Origin: Silurus meridionalis
Taxonomy: Eukaryota; Chordata; Actinopteri; Siluriformes; Siluridae
Assembly: GCF_014805685.1 (NCBI RefSeq)
Contig: NC_060906.1
Coordinates: 12,195,846-12,259,845 of the forward strand
Reading direction: 5' to 3'
DNA: 64,000 bases
Notes under the pieces: generated by a model
What the model saw: the letters and a program-made list of their open reading frames with translations, nothing else
Database searches by the model: none
Told to the model about the DNA's origin: nothing
Program-made: the position numbers and the translations under genes
Part shown: positions 1-61,440 of the stretch, one piece after another
Numbering within the stretch: the stretch's first letter is position 1
Layout: each line of letters opens with the position of its first letter

Positions 1-49589
<49,589 letters not shown>

Positions 49590-50345
49590 TTTAGGATCAG
49601 CGGCCTGACCACTCTTTTCCTAACACAGGACAAGAAAAACCCCAAATACTAATACTAATGATGATTCTGCCAATATTAAAACCGCCCTCCCGGAAACGGA
49701 TTGCAGGCGACCAGGGCGTTAGGAACCTGGAAAAAAAATTGGGGGGCCAAGGTGGAGCTCTGAAGTCACAGACTCCAACTTGCTAGCTAGCCATTCAGCT
49801 AGCTAGCCTACAAAACAAGCCTAACATTCTGCTCAGCTCGGTGTGAACTCGGCTGGACTCGGTCCGGTGCGCGGAGACTTCCCGAGGCAGAGCCTTCTTC
49901 ACGCCGCAGGCCCTGCAGCTTCCATGGGAGCCTCGACTTTTTTGTGTGTCCTGGCTGGAGCGCTAATCCCGACACTTTTCACTGGGAGGGGGGGAATCAG
50001 GGATAGGGAGGCTTTTCTGTGTCCCGTCGAATATCAGCTTGGCCGGACGTCCATATTCTCTCCTATAAATATCCCGAAAATGACTTTCTCTAATTAAAAA
50101 AAATATAATAATAATAAAACTCCACGTTTTTACAGAGCGGTTGGTTGTTTTTTCATTTATTTAGCCAGCGTTAGCCGGCGAGCTTGTCCGAGGAGCCGAA
50201 TATGGCTGCACATCCGCGTCCAGCCCCGTCGCTCTCTCTCTCCCTGTAAAGAATCCAGAGCCGGGACATCAGAGCTCCACCCCCTCCTCCCCTCCCAAAC
50301 CGGAAACGCCAGGCAGATGTGACGTCATTGCCTGAGTGACACATA
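49590..50345 (-). promoter_or_regulatory. cdc42bpb: cdc42bpb 5' UTR and GC-rich promoter region
   Basis: GC-rich, CpG-containing stretch just upstream of the start codon, against AT-rich flanks. It holds a consensus CRE (TGACGTCA, 50320-50327), C-rich Sp1/KLF-like boxes near 50277-50297, CCGGAAA ETS-like sites near 49690 and 50300, and an ATGGC YY1-like motif near 50202. No TATA box is evident. The exact start site cannot be set from sequence. Everything here is inferred from position and motifs. Confidence 0.7.
50320..50327. promoter_or_regulatory. Consensus CRE site
   Basis: The palindrome TGACGTCA lies in the GC-rich promoter, 731 bp upstream of the cdc42bpb start codon. It is the perfect full-length CREB/ATF binding site, usually functional when close to a CpG-rich transcription start. 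Function here is inferred. Confidence 0.6.
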
Positions 50346-50659
50346 CTGGGAGCCAGCTAGCACTGACCTCATCATCTCCATTTACAGTATCATCCACTTC
50401 CGTCAGCTACTCACAAAACATATATCCCCATGCAGGATCCTAATGTATTGCTCATTTGCTTCCTAAGAAATAGGCCAGAGCATTTTCTAAAACTTTCACA
50501 AATGTATGATTTATTTCAAGAGTAATACATGAATTGTTATTATTATAGTGTATTATAAGTATGTATAGTATTTAATTTTTGGGATTTTACTCACTCCAGT
50601 GTTAATAATATTTCTCAATCTCCAGTGTTTGTAATGTGTTAATGATTTATAATTACACT

Positions 50660-51125
50660 CTTGGCATCATCCAAATGAGGATGGGTTCCTCTTTCGGTTC
50701 CTCTCAAGGTTTCTTACTCATACTATCTAAGGGAGTTTTTCCTCTAGACAGTCACCCTGGTACGGATGTCCTTAGAGGCCATGCGTTATAATATTTTTTT
50801 CTTTTTTGTTTTCTTATGATTACGCCTTAATTATCTTGTGATAAAAATCTCGACATAAAAATTTCTCGTGATCTTGACATAACATTGTCTCCACGTGATC
50901 ACGACTTTGTTTTTCTGTGCATTGGCATAAGAGCATGTTCATGTGGCAGCATCATGGATAAGAACCATAACTATTTGTGGTAGAGGGCGCATGGATAAAA
51001 TGAAGTCGTGATCACGACAAAACAAGAAAGAAAGAAATTTCAGTGCATAGCCTCTTAGAACACCCTAAGCTGCTTTGAAGCGCTATAGAAATAATTAATA
51101 CAGTAAGAATTAAATTGAACTAATA
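50660..51125 (+). repeat. Older dispersed fish repeat split by a MITE
   Basis: The left half GGTTCCTCTCAAGGTTTCTT ... AGGGAGTTTTTCCTC (50697-50745) and the right half TAAGCTGCTTTGAAGCGCTA ... AATTAAATTGAACTAATA (51065-51123) belong to one common fish repeat whose halves are normally near each other. The MITE at 50764-51064 sits between them. Confidence 0.6.
50764..51064. mobile_element. MITE with 'TAGAGGC-ATGC' inverted ends
   Basis: The left end GGATGTCCTTAGAGGCCATG and the inverted right end (GGTGTTCTAAGAGGCTATGC read backwards) pair. The interior has repeated TCGTGATCACGA-type motifs (CACGTGATCACGACTTTG, GTCGTGATCACGACAA). It interrupts an older dispersed repeat. Confidence 0.68.
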
Positions 51126-51212
51126 ATACACTATATAATAAGAATAAGAATATTAAAGTGTATTGATATTATATATAACCTAAGTATTTATTACATATAT
51201 TCATTGTTATCA

Positions 51213-51290
51213 TTATATTTGGTAGACACCCTCATCCAGAGCAAGTTACAATTATCTAATTTCTATGACTGAGTGTTTAGGGTTAAGGAG
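51213..51290 (-). mobile_element. SINE 3' tail fragment
   Basis: GGTAGACACCCTCATCCAGA followed by GCAAGTTACAATTATCT matches the tail of the SINE family (minus orientation); no head remains. Confidence 0.5.
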
Positions 51291-52207
51291 GACACTACTA
51301 CATTAGTGTAAAGACATATAAAAAAAAAAAGTTTATATAATTTATATCAGCAATCCACTCTGGTCTTGTAGGTTAGAGAGTAGTGGTGGTATAAGGTGGT
51401 CTTGAATGGCCATGGTCACCCCAGGACTGAAAAGGTCCTTGTTCAAAGAATTCAAAGAACACAAGGCTGTGTTTGGTCATGACAACATTTTCAGTAGACA
51501 CGTGATCCACAGGAACTTGTTCATCATTTACGTACCAAGTGGACGAAAAGTCTGAAAACAATACTGTAAATGCTTTCATTTCCAAATGACTCCAGCCATT
51601 TTCATTTCAAATGATTTGAAAGACAAGAAAATGAATGAAACGTGTTGCAATGTTCACATAAATTCAGGGTTTTTTTTGTATTTGGTACACCTGCTTCTTT
51701 GCTTTAATGACAGTTTATAACATTTAAAAATAGTCAAATCTTCTGTTTATTTTCAACAAAAAAAATAAAATGAAAAAGATAAGATGGGATAAGTAACATT
51801 AAGAGGAACCAGATTCAAAATTGAACCCATCCTCAACTGGGTGACACTGAATAACAATTCATTATAATTCCATCCATGTTGAGTTTATCAACTGTTCACT
51901 AATGTAAAAGATTACGTTTTTGTTTGACTCTTTGCATGTTTCAGATTAAGTTCATTTCGGTATTTTGTTTAGTGTGAGATTTTTTCAGGATTTTAAATAA
52001 TACAATAACCAAGGAGTTCTTAAAATCTTATATCCAGGGACCAATTTAACTGACAAATAAATTCCACACACCCCCTAACAGCACAGGTTTTTATTTAATT
52101 TCAATTTATACAATAATACTTTTGTTTCAGAGCCACAGAGCTTTTCATTCCTGAACAGTACAGAATTAGTTGAATGCATTGATCAACTCACACTGTTTTG
52201 ATATAGC

Positions 52208-52345
52208 TTTAGATTAAGTCGGATCAAGTCAAGTGGCATTTATTGTCATTTCAACCATATACTCTTGATATAGTAAAGAGTAAAACGAAACAATGTTCCT
52301 CCAGGACCAACATAAAACAACATAAATTGACACAAGATAACACAA
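52208..52345. repeat. Dispersed fish repeat fragment
   Basis: Contains AAGTCAAGTGGCATTTATTG and GAAACAATGTTCCTCCAGGA, a motif pair I recognise from widespread fish repeats. The class is uncertain. Confidence 0.42.
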
Positions 52346-52469
52346 AACTAGACGGACATATACACATGAGATTTATATTTTTTATACAGTCTAATAAATG
52401 CGATAATGGTAAGCCTTAATTTTCAGCGATGTAACTAAATATTTTCAAAAATGTTGAAAAACGTATAGC

Positions 52470-52555
52470 GGCGGAGAGTTAGGGGCCTTGTGCACTGGCA
52501 GGTTGAAGTTGCTGTGATTTGAACTCAGCTTCAGATCAGAAGTCCAAGGAAACAA
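52470..52555 (-). mobile_element. tRNA-derived SINE fragment next to tRNA-Ser
   Basis: The partial core GGGGCCTTGTGCACTGGCAG and CTTCAGATCAGAAGTCC are recognisable but degraded; the head is lost. It ends about 25 bp from the tRNA-Ser gene. Confidence 0.5.
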
Positions 52556-52563
52556 TCATTATC

Positions 52564-52567
52564 AAAA
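52564..52567 (-). terminator. Pol III terminator of tRNA-Ser
   Basis: A run of four T on the minus strand, 12 nt after the tRNA 3' end; the minimal RNA polymerase III stop signal. Confidence 0.75.
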
Positions 52568-52579
52568 GATTATGCCTCA

Positions 52580-52661
52580 CGCTGCGAGCAGGGTTCGAAC
52601 CTGCGCGGGGAAACCCCATTGGATTTCAAGTCCAACGCCTTAACCACTCGGCCATCGCAGC
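52580..52661 (-). tRNA. tRNA-Ser (anticodon UGA)
   Basis: 82-nt class II tRNA. The acceptor stem GCTGCGA pairs perfectly with TCGCAGC, with discriminator G. The D-arm/A box is TGGCCGAGTGG, the anticodon loop CTTGAAA reads UGA, the variable arm is GGGGTTTCCCC, and the T-arm/B box is GGTTCGAACCC. A TTTT run (52564-52567) 12 nt downstream is a Pol III terminator. CCA is not encoded, as expected for a nuclear gene. It is nearly identical to vertebrate tRNA-Ser-TGA and has no introns, so it should be functional. Confidence 0.96.
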
Positions 52662-53142
52662 TGCTACATACAGTGCTCTCTACATGTTAATCTGAAGTTT
52701 TGGGAACAAAGAACTCTGCCCAGGATATCATTAAGGTCAAAACAAACTGCATCCTACAACAAATCCCTCTTGTTTGGTCTGTCTACTGAGAACGCCTTAT
52801 GTGAAAATGAGAAAAGTTTGAAGATGGTTCCCTCTACAGGTAGGTCTTAAAGTTGCAATTTTTCAACACCAGTCCATTCCATTTCTTTTTACATCCTCAC
52901 TCTAACTATCCTCAAATTATCTTCATATAATCCCGCACGAAAATGAAGTTTCATTAAGAAAAAAAAAAGCTGGATGAGAGCTGATCAAACTGCACTGGAT
53001 TTAGGAGTCACTGGGGGAAAAAAAAAAACTAGTGTCACAAGTGTCACACTTTTGACTTTGGCGTGACTAAAAAGCTTAACTTACAGACACCTGATCTGGG
53101 GAAATATTTGTTTTCATCGTTATTTTATAAACAGGTATATTC

Positions 53143-53670
53143 TTCTTCTTTCGGCTTTTCCCATTAGGGGTCACCACAGCGGATCATCTGTCTCCATACC
53201 CCCCTGTCCTCTACATCTGCCTCTTTCAACCCAACTACCTGCATGAATTCCATCACCACATTCATAAACCTCCTCATTGGCCTTCCTCTTTTCCTCCTTC
53301 CTGGTGACTCCATCCTCAGCATTCTTCTACTGATATAATTCATGTCCCTCCTCTGCACATATCCAAACCATCTCAATCTCGCCTCCCTCTCCTTGTCTCC
53401 AAAAGGTCCTACATGTGCTCATTTCTAATCCTGTCCATCCTCATAAACCTAACGAAAACCTCAACATCTTCAGCTCTACTACCTCCAGCTCCACCTCCTG
53501 TCCTTTACGTAATGCCGCTGTCTCTAAGCTATACAACATCGCAGGTCTCACCACAGTCCTATAAACTCTCCCTTTCACTCTCGCAGATACTCTATCACAA
53601 ATCACTCCTGTCACTCTTCTCCACCCACTCCATCCTGCCTGCACTCTTTTCTTCACTTCTCTAACTTACT
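53143..53670 (-). mobile_element. 5'-truncated, dead non-LTR retrotransposon (LINE) 3' end
   Basis: The minus strand carries the C-terminal part of a reverse-transcriptase polyprotein in broken frames: GRVYRTVVRPAMLYSLETAA and ELKMLRFSLGL (53441-53656), then RLRWFGYVQRRDMNYISRRM and WRQMIRCGDP (53164-53385). A stop and a frameshift lie between them. The pattern resembles RTE-like LINEs common in fish, but the clade is my inference. The 3' terminus at 53146-53190 is shared with the SINE at 30.2 kb. Only the last ~0.5 kb survives, so it is not active. Confidence 0.82.
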
Positions 53671-54205
53671 CTCCATTACATTTCAATGTTGTATATGGTA
53701 TATACTAATTATACTGCTGTGGAACATTCTAGCCACACACCTCTATCCAAGATGTGAGGCATCCAGTGTTGGGCCATCAGGGCCAGCAAGGTCTTCTCTG
53801 ATCGCCTAAACACTACAAGAATCACTTACTTACACTCCCAATACTCTATTCTCTTAATTCCATAGTGTTTCTCTCGCTTGCACTGTTTACTATAGTGTAA
53901 GCTTAGGTTAGAGTTTCTATCCAATCACATTTCAGCCATCACATCACATGTTGCCAAGGTCAAAATCTGCCATGGGGCCTTCAGAATCATCAGTGTGGGT
54001 GCCTGTAGTGTAAAGTACATGTAGCTTAAAGTATATTGTTTTACCCAATCAGATTTTGAGTTGGCAGAACCAAGGCAATAACAGAATCTAATGTCCTGTT
54101 ATTGGAGGGTCAGAGAGCGCACTAGTCAGAGCTCACAAACTGGATCTTTAGCAAACTGCACAAGATAAAATATATTGGATTTTAAAGCTGTTATTTATTA
54201 TTGAT

Positions 54206-54210
<5 letters not shown>

Positions 54211-54273
<63 letters not shown>
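54211..54273. repeat. (AT)31 microsatellite
   Basis: Pure AT repeat in intergenic DNA; a self-complementary tract able to extrude. Confidence 0.97.
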
Positions 54274-54276
<3 letters not shown>

Positions 54277-57041
54277 TGTGAAATAAAATAGCATTGCCGG
54301 ATTTGTTTTTTTAAATGTGTTAATAAAATGTCTATGCACCAGAGGGAGCACTAGACCTGTGAAGACAGTTTTTAATGCCATTTTAGTTATTCAAGTTTGA
54401 TTATAATTGGCCGGGGTTAAAAAAGTACCCAACTTCTGTACAACAGATGAGGTTCATTACTCAGTATTTAGTCATTCAAATTAGAAGCACCTCAGCGAAA
54501 ATATGCTCTAAAAACATACTGCTGATGTGAAGGGCAAAATCACACCTGTAGAATGAAGCTCATTAACACCATCAGTGCTCCCCCTCACAACCACCCCCCA
54601 GATTGTAGAGTAATGACCTTTTTGTCAGCATTTGAGTTATGCTCTCGGCTCTGATTAATCAAATCATTATAATCCTTTTTTTTTTTTTTTTTTTTTTTTT
54701 ACTGTCCCACTTTGCTTATTTTTAGACACAAGTAATCATCTTAACAACATAATCATGGTGTCACATAGATTATAATCTCACCTGTCCTTGGTACTTTGTG
54801 TGTTTGAAATGCAAAAATATGTCACATTACATAATTTATGCATATTTCAGCAGCCGAGGCATTCAAAATAACTAGAGTGGCGTTATCTGATGCTATTTGT
54901 ACTGTAGGTCAGTGTCCATTTGCAAATGTGTGCTGGAACACTGCAATTCATTTTAATATTTCATTGATTGTTTTGAGTGAATTTTCCCCAACAGGTTGCA
55001 TGTAGAAAACTCCTTTATTGTGTTCATCAGTCATTTCAATTAAGCATTTCTTAAACTATGCAACACAGTTATTCATATAAGACAGTGACACAGTGACCCA
55101 GTAAAAGGAATGACTTTTAAACCTAAACACTGGCAGGATGCCTTTGCTGGTACAAATACTTAAACCCATAAACGCATATTTCCACAACAGCAAATTTCCA
55201 AATTCCATGAAGCAGTTTAATGGAAAACTGGTTTTTTGGAATCACAACCATGAAAAATGTTTCATTACATCTGTCTGTCTATAGTATGCATTATGTAGGG
55301 CAGTTGTCCTAAAATGACAGCTTGTGTTTAAAGATTTACAAGCTCAGGGTTGTGTGTGTGTCAACACACCATTTCTAGCAGCGACTGATACATTGGAAAA
55401 AGTGTACTTGCTGACACAGTTTTCCATTTGAGAGAGGTGAGACGATCACCACCGCAGTCTATGAACAGAAGCATCTCCTTTCTCTGCTTAGCTACTCTCC
55501 ATGCCAGCGAAGCCGAATCAGTGGGAACGTGAGCCACTCACAGCATGACACTGACTCTGACATTTCACCTCTTGCCCTGGTTTTGACTGTGTGTGATCCT
55601 AGCGTGTAATGTGAGCAGTACGACAGTAGATGTGTGCAACAGAGACAGCATGAAGTAAGCGTGATACTGTATGTATGGGGGTGTGTGAGTGCACATGGGG
55701 AACAGAGAAGTTCAGGCCTCATCTGTCTGTGATATTTTTATACCAACAGTTAATAAGTTTCTGTAGTATTTATTTAATCACAATGAGAACACTTTTGTGG
55801 ACTTCCAGACACAACAATATCATATCTCCATTCAGATACACAGTGTCATCCTGTAAGATTGGAGAAATTTTCTGCACTTAATAAAATAGTAATCAGCACT
55901 TTTACAGTCTTACCTGCCAGCTGGGCAGTCTCATCCAGTAACATGATCAATAATAGTTTATTAAAAATTTATATTTCATTTAATTAAAAATACATGACTG
56001 AGAATAAATCGTCCTTGCACAGCAAAATCCTCAGAGTTGAATTAACTCTTGCAGCGTGCATTTATGTAATGAATACTGAGCATTGGCAATCAAGACATTT
56101 GAGTGCTGTGAGCATTAAATGCATATTTGGGGACATTTATGCCATTGACACATTAACCATTGTGATAGTGGGTAATTGTGCCATTGGTTCAATGTGAATC
56201 AAGCCTGTTTTTTTTTTTTTTCTTTAATTTTGTAAATTTTACAATTTTGTCATATCGCATTGTAAGATAGAAAAATTATGGGGACCATCTGCATACACAT
56301 GTACTGTATATATATAATTCCAGGGTTTTTTAACCTTGTAATGCATTTTCACAGACTGGACCGGTTAATATCAAACAAATTTAAAACAAATACCGCCAAA
56401 AGAACATGCTCTGGATAGATGGCTAAAACATGCTTCCTGAAAACAAAAATCACTTAAATAGAATTAATGTGCTGAATAAATTCAACAGTCAATTCACTAC
56501 CTGTTTACTCCTGATAATCAAATTCATCTTCTGCTGTTGTGGATGGTCCTACGGGCTCCCTCGCTTTCAGTAGATATTCTTATAAGAAGGATTCGTAAAT
56601 CAGAACTTCTACAGTATCTCAGTATACACTCGATACTGCTTGAGTTTACAATTAAAGAAAAGTAATGATGTATCCTCTCACTGTCCTTTTACTATCCCTA
56701 TTTAATATTTTTTGGCCTTTGGTGACGCCCAGAAAACTTCAAAAAAGGCAAAGCTCACAGAGCTGAAATAACGAGTAAACAGCATCATAGAAGAAGCTTT
56801 CAAAAAGGTTGAAGTGGGAGCTATTTTGACTCAAGTTTATAGCACAAAAATATATAAAGTATTTAGCAACAACAAGATCTGAATAGACCATGCTATAGAA
56901 ATTACTTGATCATTTGTTTTGTCATTATGGATCTAAAACTACATCCTGAATATCTATTGTTACAAGGCATCTATACAACTAAAGTTAAATGCAGTAATTT
57001 TTTCTAAAATCATTTAATAGCAAGATCTCCCATGATATGAA

Positions 57042-57043
<2 letters not shown>

Positions 57044-57079
<36 letters not shown>
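57044..57079. repeat. (GA)18 microsatellite
   Basis: Pure GA repeat shortly upstream of the candidate plus-strand first exon at 57.1-57.36 kb. Confidence 0.95.
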
Positions 57080-57082
<3 letters not shown>

Positions 57083-59100
57083 GGAAACCCTGATGGACAT
57101 GTCTCCCAGCCAAATTTTATTCCCCTCCCCTTTACACTATACACATGCTCACACACACGCACACTCCACACACACGCACCTCCTGTCATTCTGTAGTCGC
57201 AGACGCTCAGGATCAGTGCTCCTCTATGTGAAGTTTACACACACAGCCGGAGCGCAGGAAAAAACTCCCCCTTATCTTCTACAGGCATTTAACATCAGTC
57301 TGCTGAGCAGGATCTGAAAAACGAGGTCACTTTTACAGTTTTACCACAGCACACAGGTAAGTCAATGATTTCAAACATACCATATATAGACTATTAACTC
57401 TTTGAATTATTAAGCTCAGGAATACACACACATATACATATATACATCATATTTTCTTTAATGGAAATATAAAAAAAAAAGAAAAATTGTTTGAGTTTAG
57501 GTTATTTTTACAATTATTTAGACACAAAACAGCTTTCTACTTCTCTTGCATGCTCTCTGATCTTATTGAGAGTGATGATGATTGTGATAGAAATATTTTC
57601 AGTGTACATTGTCTAAAATAGATATTGCAAGAAAAATGATAAATGAAAAGAATGATAATTGAATTGCAGCCTTATTTCAGACATGAGCAACTGTTGACCC
57701 TTGATAGATGTTATCAGACAATTTTGAGAGTAGTGATGGCTGTGGAATTAAACATTTTCCAGTCTGAAATAACCCAAAAGCTTTTGTAAGAAATATTATT
57801 TTTAGAGTACCATGCAATAAATCAGCTTTTTTAGTAATACTGCAGATTAATGGGTTTGGCTTCTTTTTGCAGCCAAAATAAGGATGTATCTGCACTGGCA
57901 ACCTTCCTCATAATTATAGATTGATCTTGCATGCAACTCCTCTAGACATGAATCATTACAGCTGTGCTCTCAGCTAACTGCCTGACCATTTAACTTTCAA
58001 TGTTTATAGCACACCATGTACAGGTGTTTTTATACTGTCTGTCATTAAAGCAAGTTGTGTTGAGTAATCATTTTTATGTTGAATAATTACTTTTAAAATG
58101 ATTGACATCAAATATATACTCCTTCACATGCTCACTTCCCCACATTGCAAAACCCCTCCACCTCTATCATTTCTTTTTCACTTAACACGCTGTTCTTTTC
58201 ACTATTTGACTTTTCCTTTTTTTCCTTTTTACGTTGATCTATTGTGTCATTCGAATATCCGTATATTTACGCAATTCACATGATTTAGATTGTTCTGTTT
58301 GCTTTAATCATAGTTGCTTCAGTCCTCTGTATTCTCACCTGGTATGAGCAAAGATAATGCTTAGTAATCTGTGAGACACTGTGTCCACAATTCCCATTGG
58401 TTGCTGACAGCAGCAAGGCAAGTCAGGCCAGTATCTATAATTTCCCTGCATTTGAATAAGATTTTCCATACAGCTGGGAGGGGGAAGAGGGGGTTGAACT
58501 CTGTCCTTGCACCCAATGACGTTAAATTATTCAGGCACCATCTCTATTTTTTGCCTACCAAGTCCTGCACAGCAACACCTCGGGGCACCATTAATTGAAA
58601 GAAAACTAGTCTGTTTGTGGAAATCAGTCATTTCCTTTCTATTGTCCGAGTGCCACCTTCCACCAATTAAAGCTCCCAGTAACAAGATGTTATGAATCAG
58701 TTCCACTGGACTGTTCACATTCACCGAGAAGGAAATTGATGTAGACAGAAGCAGACAATCTTACACAGTGAATTTATCATCTCTGGCAGACTACACAGAC
58801 TATTTTCAGACTATCTGAAAATATTTTGATGACCAAAATGAAGGTTTTGTGTGGTGGTGCACAGATGCAGCCTTTGACTGTTTCTTTGTCTTGCTATAAA
58901 TGGCACCAAACACACGTGTGATGCTTTGATCCCTCACTCAAGCCCTCTTTGTCTCTGAAGCTCAAATTTACCAATGAAAAGGCTTGTATGATAACAAGGG
59001 AGCCCACAGACAACGCAGCATTTGTAAGTGCTGTGTTGGCCAGTGTGATCATAGTAACAAGCATGAATAATCAGTATTTTCTCAACCACCTTCAGAGAGA

Positions 59101-59102
<2 letters not shown>

Positions 59103-59141
<39 letters not shown>
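59103..59141. repeat. (GA)19 microsatellite
   Basis: GA repeat in intergenic DNA; no nearby gene. Confidence 0.95.
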
Positions 59142-59143
<2 letters not shown>

Positions 59144-61109
59144 TTTAGGATGAACAGCAAAGGGGTATATGGTTGGAGGAGGCATGCTTTTAGAGAAACT
59201 TTACTACAAATAATTTAAAAATGCTCACATTTATGTATTCATTGGTCACAACAGTACAGAATTCAACACTAACGCAATATTAAAGAAACACAACTTATTC
59301 GTGATAATCAACCCTTTTATCATTGTGTCATTTATCACTGACATTTTATTACAATATGTACTTCTATATACTATTTGGTTTTGCAATGTCATGTGACATA
59401 GAAGTAAGCAACACTTTCAATGTAACACATGCTGTTTCACCTAGCGCAGCTTCCAGCATTTCAACAGGTTCAAATGTTACATCAAAAAAAATTTGTTTTG
59501 ACAAAGAATTTCCACTTAAAGCTAATCCAGCTTCCATTCCTCTTGTTCCCTTGATCATAGTCTAATCTCCCTGATGAAAGACTAATCTAAATCCATCTTC
59601 ACTTGGTGAGTGACAGAATGCAGTCCTGTCAAACAACTGAGATCACTACAAACTTTGATTAAAAAAATATACATTTGTATTTTCACCTGCATATTTTCTA
59701 ACGTAGACAAGGATTCTAGAAATTTCCATCTTGTTTTTAACTTAGTCTGCTTCCTAATCACCTTCTGAAGTACAGTATCTCATTTTTATTCCAATTACCA
59801 CAGTATTGAATTAGGTCTGTATGATTTTAATTAGGCCTCCACATCAATGTGGCAATATTAAGGAATGAAATGCAGCGTCACTGAATTATCTGTGCTTACT
59901 ATCTCAATGAAAACCTTAGACAACCCTTGATTTGTTCAGGGAACCCAATACCTGTGGTCATGTTACATATAATTCTAAAATCAGACAGTCAGTTGCACTT
60001 ATGACAGGTAACAGACCATATAATACCCTTCAATTGTTTAAATTTTGCCCCCTCCCTCTTTCACTACCTGTTATGTTCTAGCTTTATTCCATGGAAATAT
60101 CCTGACCACTTTAAGGTCAAAGACAGCATTTCTTTTTATTTTTTTGGTCCTTTAATCTTGTTTGCTTTATATTACTGCTCTTTTACTCTTCTTTCATCTG
60201 CCCACACACTGCATCCCACCGCCCTTTTTTCTTTTCCCCCAATATCAGTCTCCCTTTGAGTAAATGGAGCTACATTGACACCTGTATCACAGAAGATAAG
60301 CTGTGATACTGCTATTAGGATAAAAGTTTCCCAAAAGACAATCTGCTGAAGTAGAACTTTATCTCTGATGGTTCTGTTGTTTCACCTGTCACCTGTAAAA
60401 CCTGTGGGCTTTTGGGCTTAGAACATCAAAGCCTATGACACGTAGCTTCAGCCTTCTTGTCGCCTTATCGCACATCAGTAAGACATAAGAGAGATGTGTT
60501 ATCCACGCGCGTCAAGCAGATTAGTGTGCTGTAGAGGCACTTTGTTTAGAACTGAGACTAGGCCTTGATAAACACGATACTCCTTAACTTATGATATGTA
60601 TGGAATATAAAAAGAAGCAGCATGCTGTTATAGGAAAATAAACAAAGACAATTGTGATGTGGCTTGATGTGTAGATGAGCATCATAACCATCTCAGAGTA
60701 AATAATTTTTCAGTATTTCTCATTTTTGGCTTTATTCTTCATATTCCTTTATATACAACAGTGGTTTAAAAATTAATTAATAAAAGAGGCCAAGCTGTTT
60801 ATACTTGAATTTTATGTTATGCATTGTCTGAAAGACAAGTTTGTTTCTTGTTATCACTCCGGTGATGAAAAGATATAATCAACTGTCCCCACAACATGTC
60901 ATAGAGAAACCAGAAAGCACACACTTATCTGTCCTGAGAATGTTACAAAGTTCTGACACCCAAGAACTGTCCATGAGTGACCATTAACAACATTAACAAC
61001 CATTAACAAAACATTTTAAATCAGGTAAATATCAAAATTAGACACAAACATCAAACAACAAATTAGAACCTAATCCAAGGCAAAAGAGAAATATTTTAGG
61101 CAAAAAAAC

Positions 61110-61140
<31 letters not shown>

Positions 61141-61189
61141 ACACAACTCATAAAATTCTCATCAGAAAGGTAATCCATAAAACATTCAG

Positions 61190-61440
61190 TTCAATTCAAT
61201 TCATTCAGTTTTAATTTTATATTTAGCCTTTGGCAATGGACACTGTCTTATAGCAGCTTTGCAGAAATAAATAGTTGTGAATATACAGTTTAGCAAAAAT
61301 AAACAAATACAATAAGTCACCACAGGACCCACAAGTACTTTGGACCAAGTAAACATAAAATAAAAAATAATAAAATTTTGTATAGCTCTTTTAACAGTGG
61401 ACACTGTCCCAAAGCAGCTTTACAAAAGTGAATTGGTAAA
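61190..61440 (-). repeat. Dispersed repeat, two partial units
   Basis: Starts TTCAATTCAATTCATTC. Units containing GGACACTGTCTTATAGCAGC and GGACACTGTCCCAAAGCAGC appear about 155 bp apart. On the minus strand this resembles the 3' end of the repeat seen at 51.07-51.12 kb. Confidence 0.5.

Larger units (their letters stand above)
50346..52579. other. Intergenic, promoter to tRNA-Ser
   Basis: Outside the repeats listed at 50.66-51.29 and 52.2-52.55 kb, there are AT-rich tracts with no gene I can support. A 70-aa minus frame at 51373-51585 is not recognisable. Confidence 0.65.

Noticed and set aside
49600..49640. Acceptor-like TTTTTCTTGTCCTGTGTTAG in the 5' UTR
   Set aside because: It could mark a 5' UTR intron, but I found no matching donor in the GC-rich region upstream.
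49843..50097. 84-aa plus-strand open frame in the promoter
   Set aside because: Typical of an open frame in CpG-rich DNA; antisense to the 5' UTR region, with no domain.
51373..51585. 70-aa minus-strand open frame upstream of the promoter
   Set aside because: Unrecognised, no splice or promoter context, surrounded by repeats.
53164..53656. Two minus-strand frames as host genes
   Set aside because: Both are fragments of a LINE reverse-transcriptase C-terminus with a stop and a frameshift between them.
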